A stretch of 64,000 nucleotides of DNA, taken from assembly GCA_934465295.1 (NCBI GenBank), contig CAKSKU010000009.1, positions 36,997 through 100,996 of the forward strand. The letters are read 5' to 3'. Positions within the stretch are counted from its first letter, which is position 1; each line of letters starts with the position of its first letter. The position numbers were made by a program, and so were the translations under genes. Shown one piece after another: positions 42,656 through 51,611 of the stretch. The notes under the pieces were generated by a model. That model saw only the letters and a list, made by a program, of their open reading frames with translations, ran no database searches and was not told the DNA's origin. Source of the DNA: an uncultured Oscillospiraceae bacterium. GTDB taxonomy: Bacteria; Bacillota; Clostridia; Oscillospirales; Ruminococcaceae.

Positions 42656-42690
42656 TGCAGTAACTTTTAACACTAATTTAAAAATGTCTA

Positions 42691-42719
42691 TTGAAATCGA
42701 CGTTTTTATATGTTATAAT
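42691..42719 (+). promoter_or_regulatory. Sigma-A promoter of the DUF308 gene
   Basis: TTGAAA and TATAAT with a 17-base spacer, 32 bases upstream of the ATG. It does not overlap either biotin operator. Confidence 0.75.
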
Positions 42720-42751
42720 GTATCCAAATCCAGCAAAGGAGACAGCACTAT

Positions 42752-43336
42752 ATGAAAACGAAAAAAAATAAACTTGCACTTTTCATTGCACCCGTTCTGA
42801 CAGTCATTGTAGGAATAATACTAATTGCGAATTCGGTTCAGGCTACCGTTGTGATATGCCGTGTTATCGGTATAATCCTGCTTATGAGCGGACTTTTCTT
42901 CACGGGAGCTTCCCTGCTCAATATGAACTCGCCCGTGCAGAAATTCAACCTTGTTCCGGGTCTTATCCAGCTTCTTCTCGGACTTTTTATCACAGTACGC
43001 CCCGATAGGATAGTCGGTTTCATCACTATTGTAATAGGTGTAGTTGTCCTCGTCCAGAGCTTCGGAATTCTTGAACACGGACTTGAAACGAAATTCCTCG
43101 GCTACAAACTATGGTGGATAACAGCACTCTTTGCGGTGGTCATGGCTGCACTCGGAATCGTCATTATCATAAATCCGTTCGGTGCAGTTTCCGTTGCAAT
43201 GAAGTTCACGGGCTTCGTTCTTATCGTTCAAGGAATCACGGACGCAATAACACGATACAGAGCAGACAAGATCATTGAAAAGCTCAAAAAGCAGGCAAAC
43301 GGCGACTATATCGACGCCGATTATACTATTAAATAA
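42752..43336 (+). CDS. DUF308 (HdeD-like) membrane protein
   Basis: A 194-residue membrane protein with six hydrophobic segments in three paired repeats. Repeated signatures such as GIILIANSVQATVVICRVIGIILLMSG and GLFITVRPDRIVGFITIVIGVVVL, seen in shorter pieces, and GIVIIINPFGAVSVAMKFTGF identify the DUF308/HdeD family. In E. coli HdeD is linked with acid stress; here the role is unknown. AAAGGAG is upstream. Confidence 0.85.
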   Translation: MKTKKNKLALFIAPVLTVIVGIILIANSVQATVVICRVIGIILLMSGLFFTGASLLNMNSPVQKFNLVPGLIQLLLGLFITVRPDRIVGFITIVIGVVVLVQSFGILEHGLETKFLGYKLWWITALFAVVMAALGIVIIINPFGAVSVAMKFTGFVLIVQGITDAITRYRADKIIEKLKKQANGDYIDADYTIK

Positions 43337-43343
43337 GCAGAAC

Positions 43344-43381
43344 AGCCTTTGCAAACCCCAATGTAACGGTTTGCAAAGGCT
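43344..43381. terminator. Bidirectional terminator between the DUF308 and thioesterase genes
   Basis: AGCCTTTGCAAACC and GGTTTGCAAAGGCT form a perfect 14-bp stem with a 10-base loop, followed on the plus strand by TTATTT. Both flanking genes end here. Confidence 0.85.
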
Positions 43382-43386
43382 TTATT

Positions 43387-43854
43387 TCAGAACATTTCTT
43401 TTCTGCGCTGTTTGCGTATCTCGGCACGCTTTTCGGCGAGCGTCCATTCGGCTTTTTCTTTCTCCGTTTCAAGCTTTAAACGAGGAACTTCAACGGGCTT
43501 TTCGTTCTCGTCAATTGCGATGATTATAACATAAGCCGTGTTGATGAGAGTCCTGCTCGAATCGAGATGCTCAACGTAGGTTTCAACGCAGACCTCCATT
43601 GAAGTCCTGCCGACATAGGTTATTCTTCCGCAGAGGATAACGGTATCGTTGAGGTGCGCAGGCGCTCTGAATGTGAGCGTATCAACAACAGCGGTCGTGA
43701 CATTTCTTCCCGAATGGCGGCGTGCAACGACGGATGCAACAATGTCTATCCATTCCATTAATCTTCCGCCGAAAAGACGGTTGTAGCCGTTCATATCCTT
43801 TTGTGTGAGGATCTGGACCTGCTCCGCATACGAATCCTTAACTGATTTTTCCAT
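43387..43854 (-). CDS. Hotdog-fold acyl-CoA thioesterase
   Basis: A 155-residue cytosolic enzyme. LFGGRLMEWIDIVASVVARRHSG is the long acyl-CoA thioesterase (BFIT/YciA type) signature, seen in GGRLMEWID with its catalytic Asp, followed by TAVVDTLTFRAPAHLNDTV. The C-terminal 20 residues are highly charged. AAAGGAAG precedes the ATG. It stands alone, divergent from the gene at 43885. Confidence 0.9.
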   Translation of the reverse strand: MEKSVKDSYAEQVQILTQKDMNGYNRLFGGRLMEWIDIVASVVARRHSGRNVTTAVVDTLTFRAPAHLNDTVILCGRITYVGRTSMEVCVETYVEHLDSSRTLINTAYVIIIAIDENEKPVEVPRLKLETEKEKAEWTLAEKRAEIRKQRRKEMF

Positions 43855-43884
43855 AAAACAACTTCCTTTAATTTTGGTGATATT

Positions 43885-44676
43885 TTGGACAGAGAAAAAT
43901 ATTTTTACGCTCTTTCAAAGGTTCTTGACGGCGAACACAAAAGAGCAGGCATAGGAACTTACGGTGAAAAAACCGTTCATTCCGTTCTGAAAAATTACTT
44001 TGAGCCGTTCGAGGACAGCCACGAGCAAAAGGTCGGCGGCTTCGTCGCCGATATCGTCGGCGAAAACGGCATCATTGAGATACAGACCGCAGGCTTTGAC
44101 AGACTGCGGAAAAAGCTTGCCGCATTTCTTGAAGTCAGCGATGTGACCGTTGTTTATCCGATACCGCTCAACAAATGGCTGATACCGATAGACCCCGAAA
44201 CAGGCAGGCTCGGCAAAAAGCGCAAGTCCCCCAAAAAGGGTTCGCCCTACGATATTTTCCCCGAGCTTTACAAAATCAAACCGTTTCTGCCAAATGAACG
44301 GCTGCATTTCCGCATTGTGATGCTCGATGTCGAAGAATACCGTCAGCCGCCCGAAACCACAGGTCTGAAACGAGGTCGGCGCAGGGGCAGCACACGCTAT
44401 GACAGAATTCCTGTTGCGCTTTGTGATGAGCTGCATTTCGACAAGCTTTCCGACTGGCTTTACTTCGTGCCGAACGGACTTGAAAGCGAATATACCTCGC
44501 ACGATTTTGCAGAAAAAGCACGGGTTCATACGTCAGTTGCACAGCTTGTACTGAATATCCTCACCGCACTCGGAGTTACCGAACGCATCGGCAAGCAGGG
44601 GCGAAGCTATCTTTACCGAACGATCATTCAAACAGACGAAGAAACCTTTCCGCCTCACGCTTCAGACGTGCAGTAG
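43885..44676 (+). CDS. Uncharacterised protein with a PD-(D/E)XK nuclease-like core
   Basis: A 263-residue protein. Residues about 20-80 read GEKTVHSVLKNYFEP, then GGFVADIV and NGIIEIQTAGFDRLRKKLAAFLE: a helix with Glu, then Asp, then Glu-x-Gln, the order expected of a PD-(D/E)XK nuclease fold (with Gln where Lys usually sits). A basic stretch (LGKKRKSPKKGSPYD, LKRGRRRGSTRY) follows, and the C-terminal 80 residues resemble a winged helix. The start is a TTG with GGTGA upstream. It overlaps the convergent maf gene by 53 bases. No family name is known to me. Confidence 0.72.
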   Translation: MDREKYFYALSKVLDGEHKRAGIGTYGEKTVHSVLKNYFEPFEDSHEQKVGGFVADIVGENGIIEIQTAGFDRLRKKLAAFLEVSDVTVVYPIPLNKWLIPIDPETGRLGKKRKSPKKGSPYDIFPELYKIKPFLPNERLHFRIVMLDVEEYRQPPETTGLKRGRRRGSTRYDRIPVALCDELHFDKLSDWLYFVPNGLESEYTSHDFAEKARVHTSVAQLVLNILTALGVTERIGKQGRSYLYRTIIQTDEETFPPHASDVQ

Positions 44677-45190
44677 GCAGACCGACAACATTGAAATAGT
44701 CGCCATGTATCTGTCTTGCCGGCAGGAAGCCTTTGTCCTGAATACCGTAAGCGCCTGCCTTATCCATCGGCGAGCCTGTCCGAATGTAGCTTTCTATCTC
44801 TTCATCGGAAAGCGGATAGAACTCCACCTCGGTCGTTTCGGAAAAGCTTAGGCTTCTTCCCTTATAAAAAAGACATACGCCCGTGATGACCTTATGAGTT
44901 TTGCCCGAAAGCTCGGTGAGCATACGCTTTGCATCGGCTTCATCGTGCGGCTTTCCGTAGACTTTGCCGTTGAAAACAACTATTGTATCACAGCCGATAA
45001 CAAACGAATCGGCGTGTTCCTTTGCGATATGCGCAGCCTTTTTCACAGCGAGAAATTCCGCACTCTGCTCGGCAGGTATTTCCTCGGGCAGAGTTTCGTC
45101 CACATCGGACGGGATACATTCAAATTCGTCAAAAACGCTCGCAAGAAGTTCTTTTCTTCTCGGCGATGCGGATGCAAGAATAACGTTCAT
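44624..45190 (-). CDS. maf: Maf-like nucleoside triphosphate pyrophosphatase
   Basis: A 188-residue enzyme. ILASASPRRKELL at the start, GCDTIVVFNG and GKTHKVITGV, and YGIQDKGFLPARQIHGDYFNVVGLP (in parts) are the Maf hallmarks; it hydrolyses modified or canonical dNTPs. The ATG at 45190 has AAAGGAAT upstream. Its 3' end overlaps the convergent nuclease-like gene by 53 bases, so the two stop codons are inside each other's coding sequences. Confidence 0.93.
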   Translation of the reverse strand: MNVILASASPRRKELLASVFDEFECIPSDVDETLPEEIPAEQSAEFLAVKKAAHIAKEHADSFVIGCDTIVVFNGKVYGKPHDEADAKRMLTELSGKTHKVITGVCLFYKGRSLSFSETTEVEFYPLSDEEIESYIRTGSPMDKAGAYGIQDKGFLPARQIHGDYFNVVGLPTARLKREAERFLRLFE

Positions 45191-45224
45191 TTTTATATTC
45201 CTTTCCAAAAGAGGTAATTTTGCT

Positions 45225-45644
45225 ATGATAATAAAAGCTTATGAAAAACTTCCCGAAGAGGCGCACTTTATCCGTCAGACGGTTTTTGTCGAGGAGCAGG
45301 GCTTTGAGGAAGAATTCGATACTATCGACAATACAGCCGTTCATGCTGTCGGTTTTATTGACGGCTCGCCTATCGCAACGGGAAGAATTTTTCCTGCGGA
45401 AGAAAACGGCGCATACTATCTTGGCAGGCTTGCCGTTCTGAAGGATTTCCGCAAGGGCGGAACGGGCAGCAAGATGCTTTCATTTCTCGAAAGTGAAGCC
45501 GCAAGACGTGGCGCATCAAAGATGATCCTTCACGCCCAGATACAAGCACAGCCGTTCTACGAAAAGAACGGCTACATTGCAAAGGGTGAACCATTTCTTG
45601 AAGAATCAGCACCCCATATCACGATGATAAAAAAGCTTAGCTAA
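45225..45644 (+). CDS. GNAT-family N-acetyltransferase (ElaA-like)
   Basis: A 139-residue acetyltransferase. IRQTVFVEEQGFEEEFD, GRIFPAEENGAYYLGRLAVLKDFRKGGTGSKML (in parts) and QPFYEKNGY match the ElaA/GNAT subgroup; RKGGTG is the acetyl-CoA-binding loop. GAGG lies about 12 bases before the ATG. The substrate is unknown. It is divergent from maf. Confidence 0.86.
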   Translation: MIIKAYEKLPEEAHFIRQTVFVEEQGFEEEFDTIDNTAVHAVGFIDGSPIATGRIFPAEENGAYYLGRLAVLKDFRKGGTGSKMLSFLESEAARRGASKMILHAQIQAQPFYEKNGYIAKGEPFLEESAPHITMIKKLS

Positions 45645-45649
45645 AAATT

Positions 45650-46228
45650 TTAGAAATTGATAATGCCGAGATGTTCGAGGAGAATTTTTGCGCCGATAAG
45701 TACAAGAATGATACCTCCGACAAGCTCGGCTTTGCTTTTGTATTTGCTGCCGAATTTGTTTCCGATAACTACGCCGATTATCGAAAGCACGAATGTTGTT
45801 GTGCCGATTATCGAGATAGCCGACCAGATATTTACATTGAGGAATGCGAAAGTTATTCCGACGGCGAGCGCATCAATGCTCGTTGCGACCGCAAGAACAA
45901 ACAGCTCTTTTATGTCAAGCCTGTCTTCCTCCTGCTTATCGACCTCGTTCCATTCCTTTATAGCCTCAACGATCATTTTTCCGCCGATGAAGCAGAGGAG
46001 AATAAAGGCTATCCAGTGGTCTATCCTTGTGATGTACTTTTCAAAACCTATGCCGAGAAAATAGCCGATCAGCGGCATAATTGCCTGAAATCCGCCGAAA
46101 AACAGTGCGATGATGCCTGCGTGTTTGAAATTGACCTTTTCCCGCATATTCAGTCCCTTACATATAGCGACCGCAAATGCATCCATAGAAAGGCCTACAC
46201 CGATAAGAAACAGTTCAACAAAACCCAT
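45650..46228 (-). CDS. mntP: Manganese efflux pump MntP
   Basis: A 192-residue membrane protein with six spans. [16 protein letters not shown] near the start and [15 protein letters not shown] in the second half are the duplicated Asp-containing repeats of MntP (two DUF204 halves). The ATG at 46228 ([10 protein letters not shown]) has AAAGGAG 7 bases upstream; an in-frame ATG at 46249 lies before the ribosome site. The gene is controlled by the manganese riboswitch upstream. Confidence 0.95.
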   Translation of the reverse strand: MGFVELFLIGVGLSMDAFAVAICKGLNMREKVNFKHAGIIALFFGGFQAIMPLIGYFLGIGFEKYITRIDHWIAFILLCFIGGKMIVEAIKEWNEVDKQEEDRLDIKELFVLAVATSIDALAVGITFAFLNVNIWSAISIIGTTTFVLSIIGVVIGNKFGSKYKSKAELVGGIILVLIGAKILLEHLGIINF

Positions 46229-46249
46229 ACCCATACTCCTTTGTAACAT

Positions 46250-46455
46250 AAAAAAAACTTATGTCCGCATGCGGTACATAAGTCGATAAAAAGGGTACTC
46301 ATATACAGCAAACAAACGCTATACATAAGTCTTGTCAAGGAAAAAATTTCCCGTCCGAACCGGGCATTTACGCCGGTATGTCGATCCGAACACGCAGACA
46401 GCAGCCTCCCAGATGCATATTGCTGCGCTGACTACTCCCCTATGAAGATCAAGTC
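46250..46455 (-). promoter_or_regulatory. yybP-ykoY manganese riboswitch with terminator, upstream of mntP
   Basis: On the minus strand ATAGGGGAGTAG (about 46431-46442) opens the aptamer, which contains the conserved GCAGC/GCTGC stem, a CCGG/CCGG arm (CATACCGG then CCCGGTT) and closes with GACTTATG. It is followed by the expression platform: ACTTATGT (46257-46264) paired with ACATAAGT (46276-46283) and seven Ts, an intrinsic terminator. GACTTATG of the aptamer can compete with the terminator arm. Mn2+ binding should allow read-through and raise MntP. Confidence 0.9.
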
Positions 46456-46487
46456 AAAGACAGTTAACTTTTCAACTGCCTTTGACT
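46452..46487. repeat. Dyad at the mntP transcription start
   Basis: AGTCAAAGaCAGTT (46452-46465) and AACTGcCTTTGACT (46474-46487) form 14-bp arms with one A-C mismatch, loop 8 bases. It starts directly at the -10 box. It could be a 5' transcript hairpin or an operator for a metal regulator; the aptamer follows it. Confidence 0.55.
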
Positions 46488-46516
46488 ATTTTACAATATT
46501 CACCGATGCTTGTCAA
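46488..46516 (-). promoter_or_regulatory. Sigma-A promoter of mntP
   Basis: TTGACA and TAAAAT on the minus strand with a 17-base spacer; two copies of TTTAGCATAAAA stand just upstream of the -35 box on the same strand. Confidence 0.75.
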
Positions 46517-46555
46517 GTCATTTTATGCTAAAATTTTATTTTTATGCTAAATTAC

Positions 46556-46584
46556 GATTTTTCTGTAAACAAAGCAGAAAAATC
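46556..46584 (-). terminator. Terminator of the MATE gene
   Basis: GATTTTTCTG and CAGAAAAATC form a perfect 10-bp stem that overlaps the MATE stop codon, with a modest T-run (GTAATTT) after it on the minus strand. Confidence 0.7.
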
Positions 46585-47920
46585 ATTCCTCGACAGCACG
46601 TTTTTTCATTGCAGGGTGATTCATAAGCCTGATTATCAGCGGAATAACCATAAGGACCCACACGATAGGTTCGGAAAGGATTATTCCCATATATCCTATT
46701 CTCGGTGCGAGAAGAATAACGATCCCCACCTTGCCGAGAAGCTCGATCGCACTCGAAACGATAGGCGTTTTGTGTACACCGAGTCCCTGCAGGGCATTTC
46801 GGAATATCGAGATCACAGCCGTGACGCAGTAAAGTATGCAGTTCACACGCAGATAAAGCGTTGCGGTATCGATTATCTCGGGAACATCGGTCGATGTGAT
46901 AAATCGAAGAAGCGGCGGTGCAAAGCTGTAAATGAACACAATGAGGAGCGCACACCATATCCACGAATAAAGCACCGAGAGGAACACTCCCCTGCGAATT
47001 CTTCCGAATTTTTCCGCACCGTAATTCTGTGCGCAGTAAGCAGCCATTGTCATACCGAAAACGGCGAATGGCATCATAAAGAAGCTTGTCAGCTTTCGGG
47101 CGGCAGTATGCGCAACGATGATATTTGTGCCGAATGTGTTGATGGAACTCTGGAGTGCAACTGTACCGAACGCAACGAAGCTGTTCATAAATCCCATTGA
47201 AAGTCCGCTGCCCATAAGATCCTTCACCATATCCGCAGAGAGTGCAAAGTCCTCTGCCTTTACACGGAGCATCCTATACTTTTTGAACATATACACAAAG
47301 CAAAGCACAGCCGAAACTATCTGCGAGATTATCGTGGCATAAGCTGCACCCTCAACACCCATATTCACCTTTGCGATGAAAATATAGTCGAGCGCAACAT
47401 TCAGCACGGACGAGATTATAAGAAAAATGAGCGGAGTTATCGTGTCACCAACAGCTCTCAGAACGCTTGCGCAGACGTTGTAAGCCATTGAAGCCGTCAT
47501 ACCGAGGAGTATCACCCTTGCATAAGCATAGGCGTTCTCATAATGCTCGGACGGGATATTGAGTGCGGAGAATATCTGAGGAAGAAAAACAACGCTCAGC
47601 ACAGTAAGCACTACCGAAACAGCCACACCGAGCATAAGCGTGTGTGCGACCGCACTGCGGAGCTTTTTCTCGTCCTTTGCGCCGAAGCTCTGAGCCGTCA
47701 CTACCGCAAAGCCGTTCGTCAGTCCGAGCAGGAATCCGACTATAAGGTCGTTTAGCGTAGAGGTCGAGCCGACAGCCGCAAGCGCATTGTTTCCGAGTGT
47801 GTTGCCGACTATAAAAACATCTGCGAAGCTGTACAGAAGCTGAAATATATTTCCTATCGCAAGCGGTATCGCAAACGTGATTATGAGCTTTCCTATCTTT
47901 CCCTGAGTTAAATCTTTCAT
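46583..47920 (-). CDS. MATE-family efflux transporter
   Basis: A 445-residue membrane protein with 12 spans in two six-span halves. FAIPLAIGNIFQLLYSFADVFIVGNTLG (in parts), GLTNGFAVVTAQSFGAKDEKKLR and the matching second-half motif identify the NorM/DinF-like MATE family, cation-coupled drug or metabolite efflux. AGGTGATCG precedes the ATG. It is not obviously coupled to mntP, which has its own promoter. Confidence 0.93.
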   Translation of the reverse strand: MKDLTQGKIGKLIITFAIPLAIGNIFQLLYSFADVFIVGNTLGNNALAAVGSTSTLNDLIVGFLLGLTNGFAVVTAQSFGAKDEKKLRSAVAHTLMLGVAVSVVLTVLSVVFLPQIFSALNIPSEHYENAYAYARVILLGMTASMAYNVCASVLRAVGDTITPLIFLIISSVLNVALDYIFIAKVNMGVEGAAYATIISQIVSAVLCFVYMFKKYRMLRVKAEDFALSADMVKDLMGSGLSMGFMNSFVAFGTVALQSSINTFGTNIIVAHTAARKLTSFFMMPFAVFGMTMAAYCAQNYGAEKFGRIRRGVFLSVLYSWIWCALLIVFIYSFAPPLLRFITSTDVPEIIDTATLYLRVNCILYCVTAVISIFRNALQGLGVHKTPIVSSAIELLGKVGIVILLAPRIGYMGIILSEPIVWVLMVIPLIIRLMNHPAMKKRAVEE

Positions 47921-48159
47921 AAACGATCACCTATGTTGATTTTGTCATTGATTTTGAAAACGATATGATTTTATCATAGTCAAAAACTCATTTATTGCAG
48001 ATAAATAGGCTTTTTTGTAAAAACTTTTTGGCTTATACGTTTTCGCACAGAATACAGTTTAAACCGTTAAAGCCAAAATGGCACATAATATACTATATAT
48101 AATAGAAATATACCGTTTGTGTACATTTTTAAACCGATTTTTTATAAAAATTCTCGGAT

Positions 48160-48188
48160 TTGACGTTTTTTAAAGTGATATATATAAA
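48160..48188 (+). promoter_or_regulatory. Upstream sigma-A promoter of pflB
   Basis: TTGACG and TATAAA with a 17-base spacer, about 145 bases upstream of the start codon, in an A/T-rich gap. Confidence 0.55.
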
Positions 48189-48216
48189 TTTATATGTATT
48201 ATATATCAAAAAACAG

Positions 48217-48244
48217 TTGAAATTTATAAAAAATGTGTTATAAT
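48217..48244 (+). promoter_or_regulatory. Main sigma-A promoter of pflB
   Basis: TTGAAA and TATAAT with a 16-base spacer, about 89 bases upstream of the ATG. The leader that follows has a GC.GAAAAC / GTTTTC.GC hairpin (about 48269-48300) before the GGAGG ribosome site. Confidence 0.75.
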
Positions 48245-48332
48245 ATTATTGTAAACAAAAAGAATCGGCGGAAAACGAGGTCACGATCACGGTTTTCGGC
48301 TGACGAATTTAAATAACAGGAGGAAAAAACAC

Positions 48333-50627
48333 ATGGTTAATTTTGATCAGTGGAATGGCTTTGAAGGCAGACTCTGGAAAGAGCAGATCGATGTCAGAGA
48401 CTTCATTCAGAAGAACTACACACCTTATGACGGCGATGAATCTTTCCTTGCAGGTCCTACCGAAGCTACAAACAAGCTTTGGGGCAAGCTCCAGGAACTT
48501 ATGATCGAACAGCGTAACAAGGGCGGCGTTCTCGACTGCGAAACAGAAGTTGTAACAGGTCTTACAGCTTACGGTCCCGGATACATCGACGAATCCATGA
48601 AGGATCTCGAAAAGGTAGTCGGTCTCCAGACAGACAAGCCTCTCAAGAGAGCATTCATGCCTTACGGCGGTATCAAGATGGCACAGCAGGCTGCTGAAAG
48701 CTACGGCTACAAGATCAACCCTAAGTACGATCAGATCTTCAACGAATATCACAAGACACATAACCAGGGCGTTTTCGATGCTTACACACCTGAGATCAGA
48801 GCTGCAAGAAACAGCCACATCATCACAGGTCTTCCCGATACATACGGCCGTGGACGTATCGTAGGCGACTACAGAAGAGTTGCTCTTTACGGTATCGATT
48901 TCCTCATCAAGGAAAAGGAAGCTGACAAGGCTAACACAGGCGACGGCACAATGACAGATGATGTTATCCGTCTTCGTGAAGAGATCACAGATCAGATCAA
49001 GGCTCTCAAGGGCATGAAGGAAATGGCTGCTGTTTACGGCTACGACATTTCTCAGCCTGCCAAGAACGCAAGAGAAGCTGTTCAGTGGCTCTACTTCGGC
49101 TACCTCGCTGCTATCAAGACACAGAACGGTGCTGCAATGTCCGTTGGTCGTGTTTCCACATTCCTCGATATTTACATTGAAAGAGATATCAAGGCTGGTA
49201 TCCTTACAGAATCCGAAGCTCAGGAACTCATCGACCACATGGTCATGAAGTTCAGAATGGTCAAGTTCGCAAGAATCCCATCCTACAACGAGCTCTTCTC
49301 CGGTGACCCTGTATGGGCTACACTTGAAGTCGGCGGTATCGGCTGCGACGGACGTTCTATGGTAACAAAGAACGACTTCCGTTTCCTCCATACTCTCGAA
49401 AACATGGGACCTTCCCCGGAGCCAAACCTCACAGTTCTTTATTCTTCCGCTCTCCCTGCAGCATTCAAGAAGTACGCTGCTAAGATCTCTATCGACACAA
49501 GCTCGATCCAGTACGAGAACGATGATGTTATGAAGCCTGTATGGGGCGATGACTACTCCATCTGCTGCTGCGTATCCGCTACACAGACAGGTAAGGAGAT
49601 CCAGTTCTTCGGCGCTCGTGCAAACCTTGCCAAGGCTCTTCTCTACGCTATCAACGGCGGTGTTGATGAAAAGCTCGGCACACAGATCGGACCTGCTTAC
49701 AAGGGCATCACTTCCGAATACCTCGACTACAACGAAGTTATCAAGAAGTACACAGTTATGCTCGACTGGCTCGCAGGTCTCTATGTAAATACACTTAACC
49801 TTATCCACTATATGCACGATAAGTACTACTACGAAGCTGCTGAAATGGCTCTTATCGATACAGACGTAAGACGTACATTTGCAACAGGTATCGCAGGTTT
49901 CTCACACGTTATCGACTCCCTCTCCGCTATCAAGTACGCTAAGGTAAAGGTTGTCCGTGGCGATGTTGATATCAAGAACAAGAAGGGTGAAGTTATCGGC
50001 GTAGCTAAGGACGTTGCTCTTGATTACCAGATCGAAGGCGACTTCCCAAGATACGGCAACGACGACGACAGAGCTGACGAGATCGGTGTATGGCTCCTTA
50101 AGACATTCCTTGAAATGATCAAGAAGAGACACACATACAGAGATTCCGAGCCTACAACATCTATCCTTACTATCACATCGAACGTTGTTTACGGTAAGGC
50201 TACAGGCGCTCTTCCTGACGGACGTAAGGCAGGCGCTCCATTTGCTCCGGGTGCTAACCCATCTTACGGTGCAGAGCAGAACGGTCTTGTTGCATCTCTT
50301 AACTCCACAGCTAAGATCCCATACGTTTGGGCTCTCGACGGTATTTCCAATACTCAGTCCATGAACCCTGAGGCTCTTGGCAACAACAAGCCTGAAAGAA
50401 TCGACAACCTCGTTGCTGTTATGGACGGTTACTTCGATCAGGGCGCTCACCACCTCAACGTAAACGTATTTGGCAGAGAGCTCCTCGAAAAGATCAAGGC
50501 TGATCCTAAGAACCCTGAATACGCTAACTTCACGATCCGTGTATCCGGTTACGCTGTACGTTTTGTAGACCTCACACCTGAACAGCAGGATGACGTTATC
50601 TCCAGAACATTCCACGCTACCAGATAA
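48333..50627 (+). CDS. pflB: Formate acetyltransferase (pyruvate formate-lyase)
   Basis: A 764-residue glycyl-radical enzyme turning pyruvate and CoA into acetyl-CoA and formate, central to anaerobic mixed-acid fermentation. The active-site cysteines are in [10 protein letters not shown] (residues 411-413), and the radical glycine is at about 739 in RVSGYAVRF. Length and the [24 protein letters not shown] segment (by parts) fit. Codon use is strongly biased (for example AAG, CTC, ATC), typical of very high expression. An AGGAGG is well placed before the ATG. pflA follows. Confidence 0.97.
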   Translation: MVNFDQWNGFEGRLWKEQIDVRDFIQKNYTPYDGDESFLAGPTEATNKLWGKLQELMIEQRNKGGVLDCETEVVTGLTAYGPGYIDESMKDLEKVVGLQTDKPLKRAFMPYGGIKMAQQAAESYGYKINPKYDQIFNEYHKTHNQGVFDAYTPEIRAARNSHIITGLPDTYGRGRIVGDYRRVALYGIDFLIKEKEADKANTGDGTMTDDVIRLREEITDQIKALKGMKEMAAVYGYDISQPAKNAREAVQWLYFGYLAAIKTQNGAAMSVGRVSTFLDIYIERDIKAGILTESEAQELIDHMVMKFRMVKFARIPSYNELFSGDPVWATLEVGGIGCDGRSMVTKNDFRFLHTLENMGPSPEPNLTVLYSSALPAAFKKYAAKISIDTSSIQYENDDVMKPVWGDDYSICCCVSATQTGKEIQFFGARANLAKALLYAINGGVDEKLGTQIGPAYKGITSEYLDYNEVIKKYTVMLDWLAGLYVNTLNLIHYMHDKYYYEAAEMALIDTDVRRTFATGIAGFSHVIDSLSAIKYAKVKVVRGDVDIKNKKGEVIGVAKDVALDYQIEGDFPRYGNDDDRADEIGVWLLKTFLEMIKKRHTYRDSEPTTSILTITSNVVYGKATGALPDGRKAGAPFAPGANPSYGAEQNGLVASLNSTAKIPYVWALDGISNTQSMNPEALGNNKPERIDNLVAVMDGYFDQGAHHLNVNVFGRELLEKIKADPKNPEYANFTIRVSGYAVRFVDLTPEQQDDVISRTFHATR

Positions 50628-50709
50628 ATTATCGACGTAAGTTTGTAAATAATATAGTGGCAGGCGAAGAAATTTGCCTGCCATTTTTTCTAAAAAGGAA
50701 GTGAAAAAG

Positions 50710-51447
50710 ATGAACGAAATAAAAGGTAAGGTACATTCAATTGAAAGCTTCGGTTCGGCTGACGGCCCCGGAGTAAGATATATTTTCTTCTTAAAAGGCT
50801 GCCCTATGCGCTGCAAGTATTGCCATAATCCCGATACTTGGGGTTCGTCCGCACTTCTGGGCGAATTCACACCGCAGGAGGCTTATGAAAAGGCTGCACG
50901 CTACAAGCCTTACTGGAAAAGCGGCGGCGGCATCACCGTAAGCGGCGGCGAAGCACTTCTCCAGATAGATTTCGTCACCGAGCTTTTCAAAATTGCAAAG
51001 GAACACGGTGTTAACACCTGTCTTGACACCTCGGGACAGCCGTTCACTCGTTCCGAACCGCAGTTCTCCAAGTACAAAGAGCTTATCAAGTACACCGACC
51101 TTTTTCTCCTTGATATAAAAGAGATCGACAATGATAAGCATAAGGAACTCACGGGCTGCTCAAACGAAAGCATACTCGACTTCGCAAAGTTTCTCTCCGA
51201 CGAGGGCAAGCATATGTGGATAAGATATGTTCTTGTTCCGACAGTTACCAACGATAAGGCTGACCTCGAAAAGACAAGAGCTTTCATCGACACGCTGAAA
51301 ACCGTTGACCGTGTTGAAGTTCTCCCCTATCATACGCTCGGCGTTTTCAAATGGGAAAACCTTGGTATAAAGTACGGACTTGAGGGCGTTCCAACACCTA
51401 CTTCCGATGAAGTAAAGGAAGCAAAGGAAATCCTCGGTGCGCTTTAA
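50710..51447 (+). CDS. pflA: Pyruvate formate-lyase activating enzyme
   Basis: A 245-residue radical-SAM enzyme that installs the glycyl radical on PflB. The cluster motif CPMRCKYC has Cys at residues 31, 35 and 38 (CxxxCxxC), with IESFGSADGPGVRYIFF before and GGGITVSGGEALL after. The ATG at 50710 has AAAGGAAG upstream; an in-frame ATG 36 bases earlier has none. It lies 82 bases after pflB and is followed by a strong terminator. Confidence 0.96.
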   Translation: MNEIKGKVHSIESFGSADGPGVRYIFFLKGCPMRCKYCHNPDTWGSSALLGEFTPQEAYEKAARYKPYWKSGGGITVSGGEALLQIDFVTELFKIAKEHGVNTCLDTSGQPFTRSEPQFSKYKELIKYTDLFLLDIKEIDNDKHKELTGCSNESILDFAKFLSDEGKHMWIRYVLVPTVTNDKADLEKTRAFIDTLKTVDRVEVLPYHTLGVFKWENLGIKYGLEGVPTPTSDEVKEAKEILGAL

Positions 51448-51454
51448 ACCTATT

Positions 51455-51496
51455 GCACTCTATAAATCTATCAAAAGGTTTATAGAGTGCTTTTTC
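51455..51496 (+). terminator. Terminator of the pflB-pflA operon
   Basis: GCACTCTATAAA and TTTATAGAGTGC form a perfect 12-bp stem with a 12-base loop, followed by TTTTTC. Confidence 0.92.
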
Positions 51497-51518
51497 TTAC
51501 AAAATTTCTCCTGCAAAT

Positions 51519-51546
51519 TTGTAAATAACGCCTATTTTGATATAAA
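51519..51546 (+). promoter_or_regulatory. Promoter of the duplicated-domain lipoprotein gene
   Basis: TTGTAA and TATAAA with a 16-base spacer, about 65 bases upstream of the start codon. Confidence 0.55.
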
Positions 51547-51611
51547 ATGAAAAATTATCCTGCCTTGGATTGTTTATATAACAGAAAGCATAATTCAAGG
51601 AGGGCAAATAA

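Noticed and set aside
48027..48078. Inverted copies of TTTTGGCTT and AAGCCAAAA between the MATE and pflB genes
   Set aside because: Short arms with a long A/T-rich spacer in a region of low complexity; not enough to call a site.
48000..48332. A Rex operator upstream of pflB
   Set aside because: I saw no TTGTGA-n-TCACAA palindrome; only A/T-rich palindromic stretches.
48309..49817. A 502-codon open frame antisense to pflB
   Set aside because: It is fully inside pflB on the other strand, lacks a ribosome site and results from pflB's strong codon bias, which leaves few stops in the antisense frame.
49902..50870. A 322-codon frame antisense to the pflB-pflA junction
   Set aside because: Same cause as above; it covers two real genes and their gap, and the sequence has no protein-like features.
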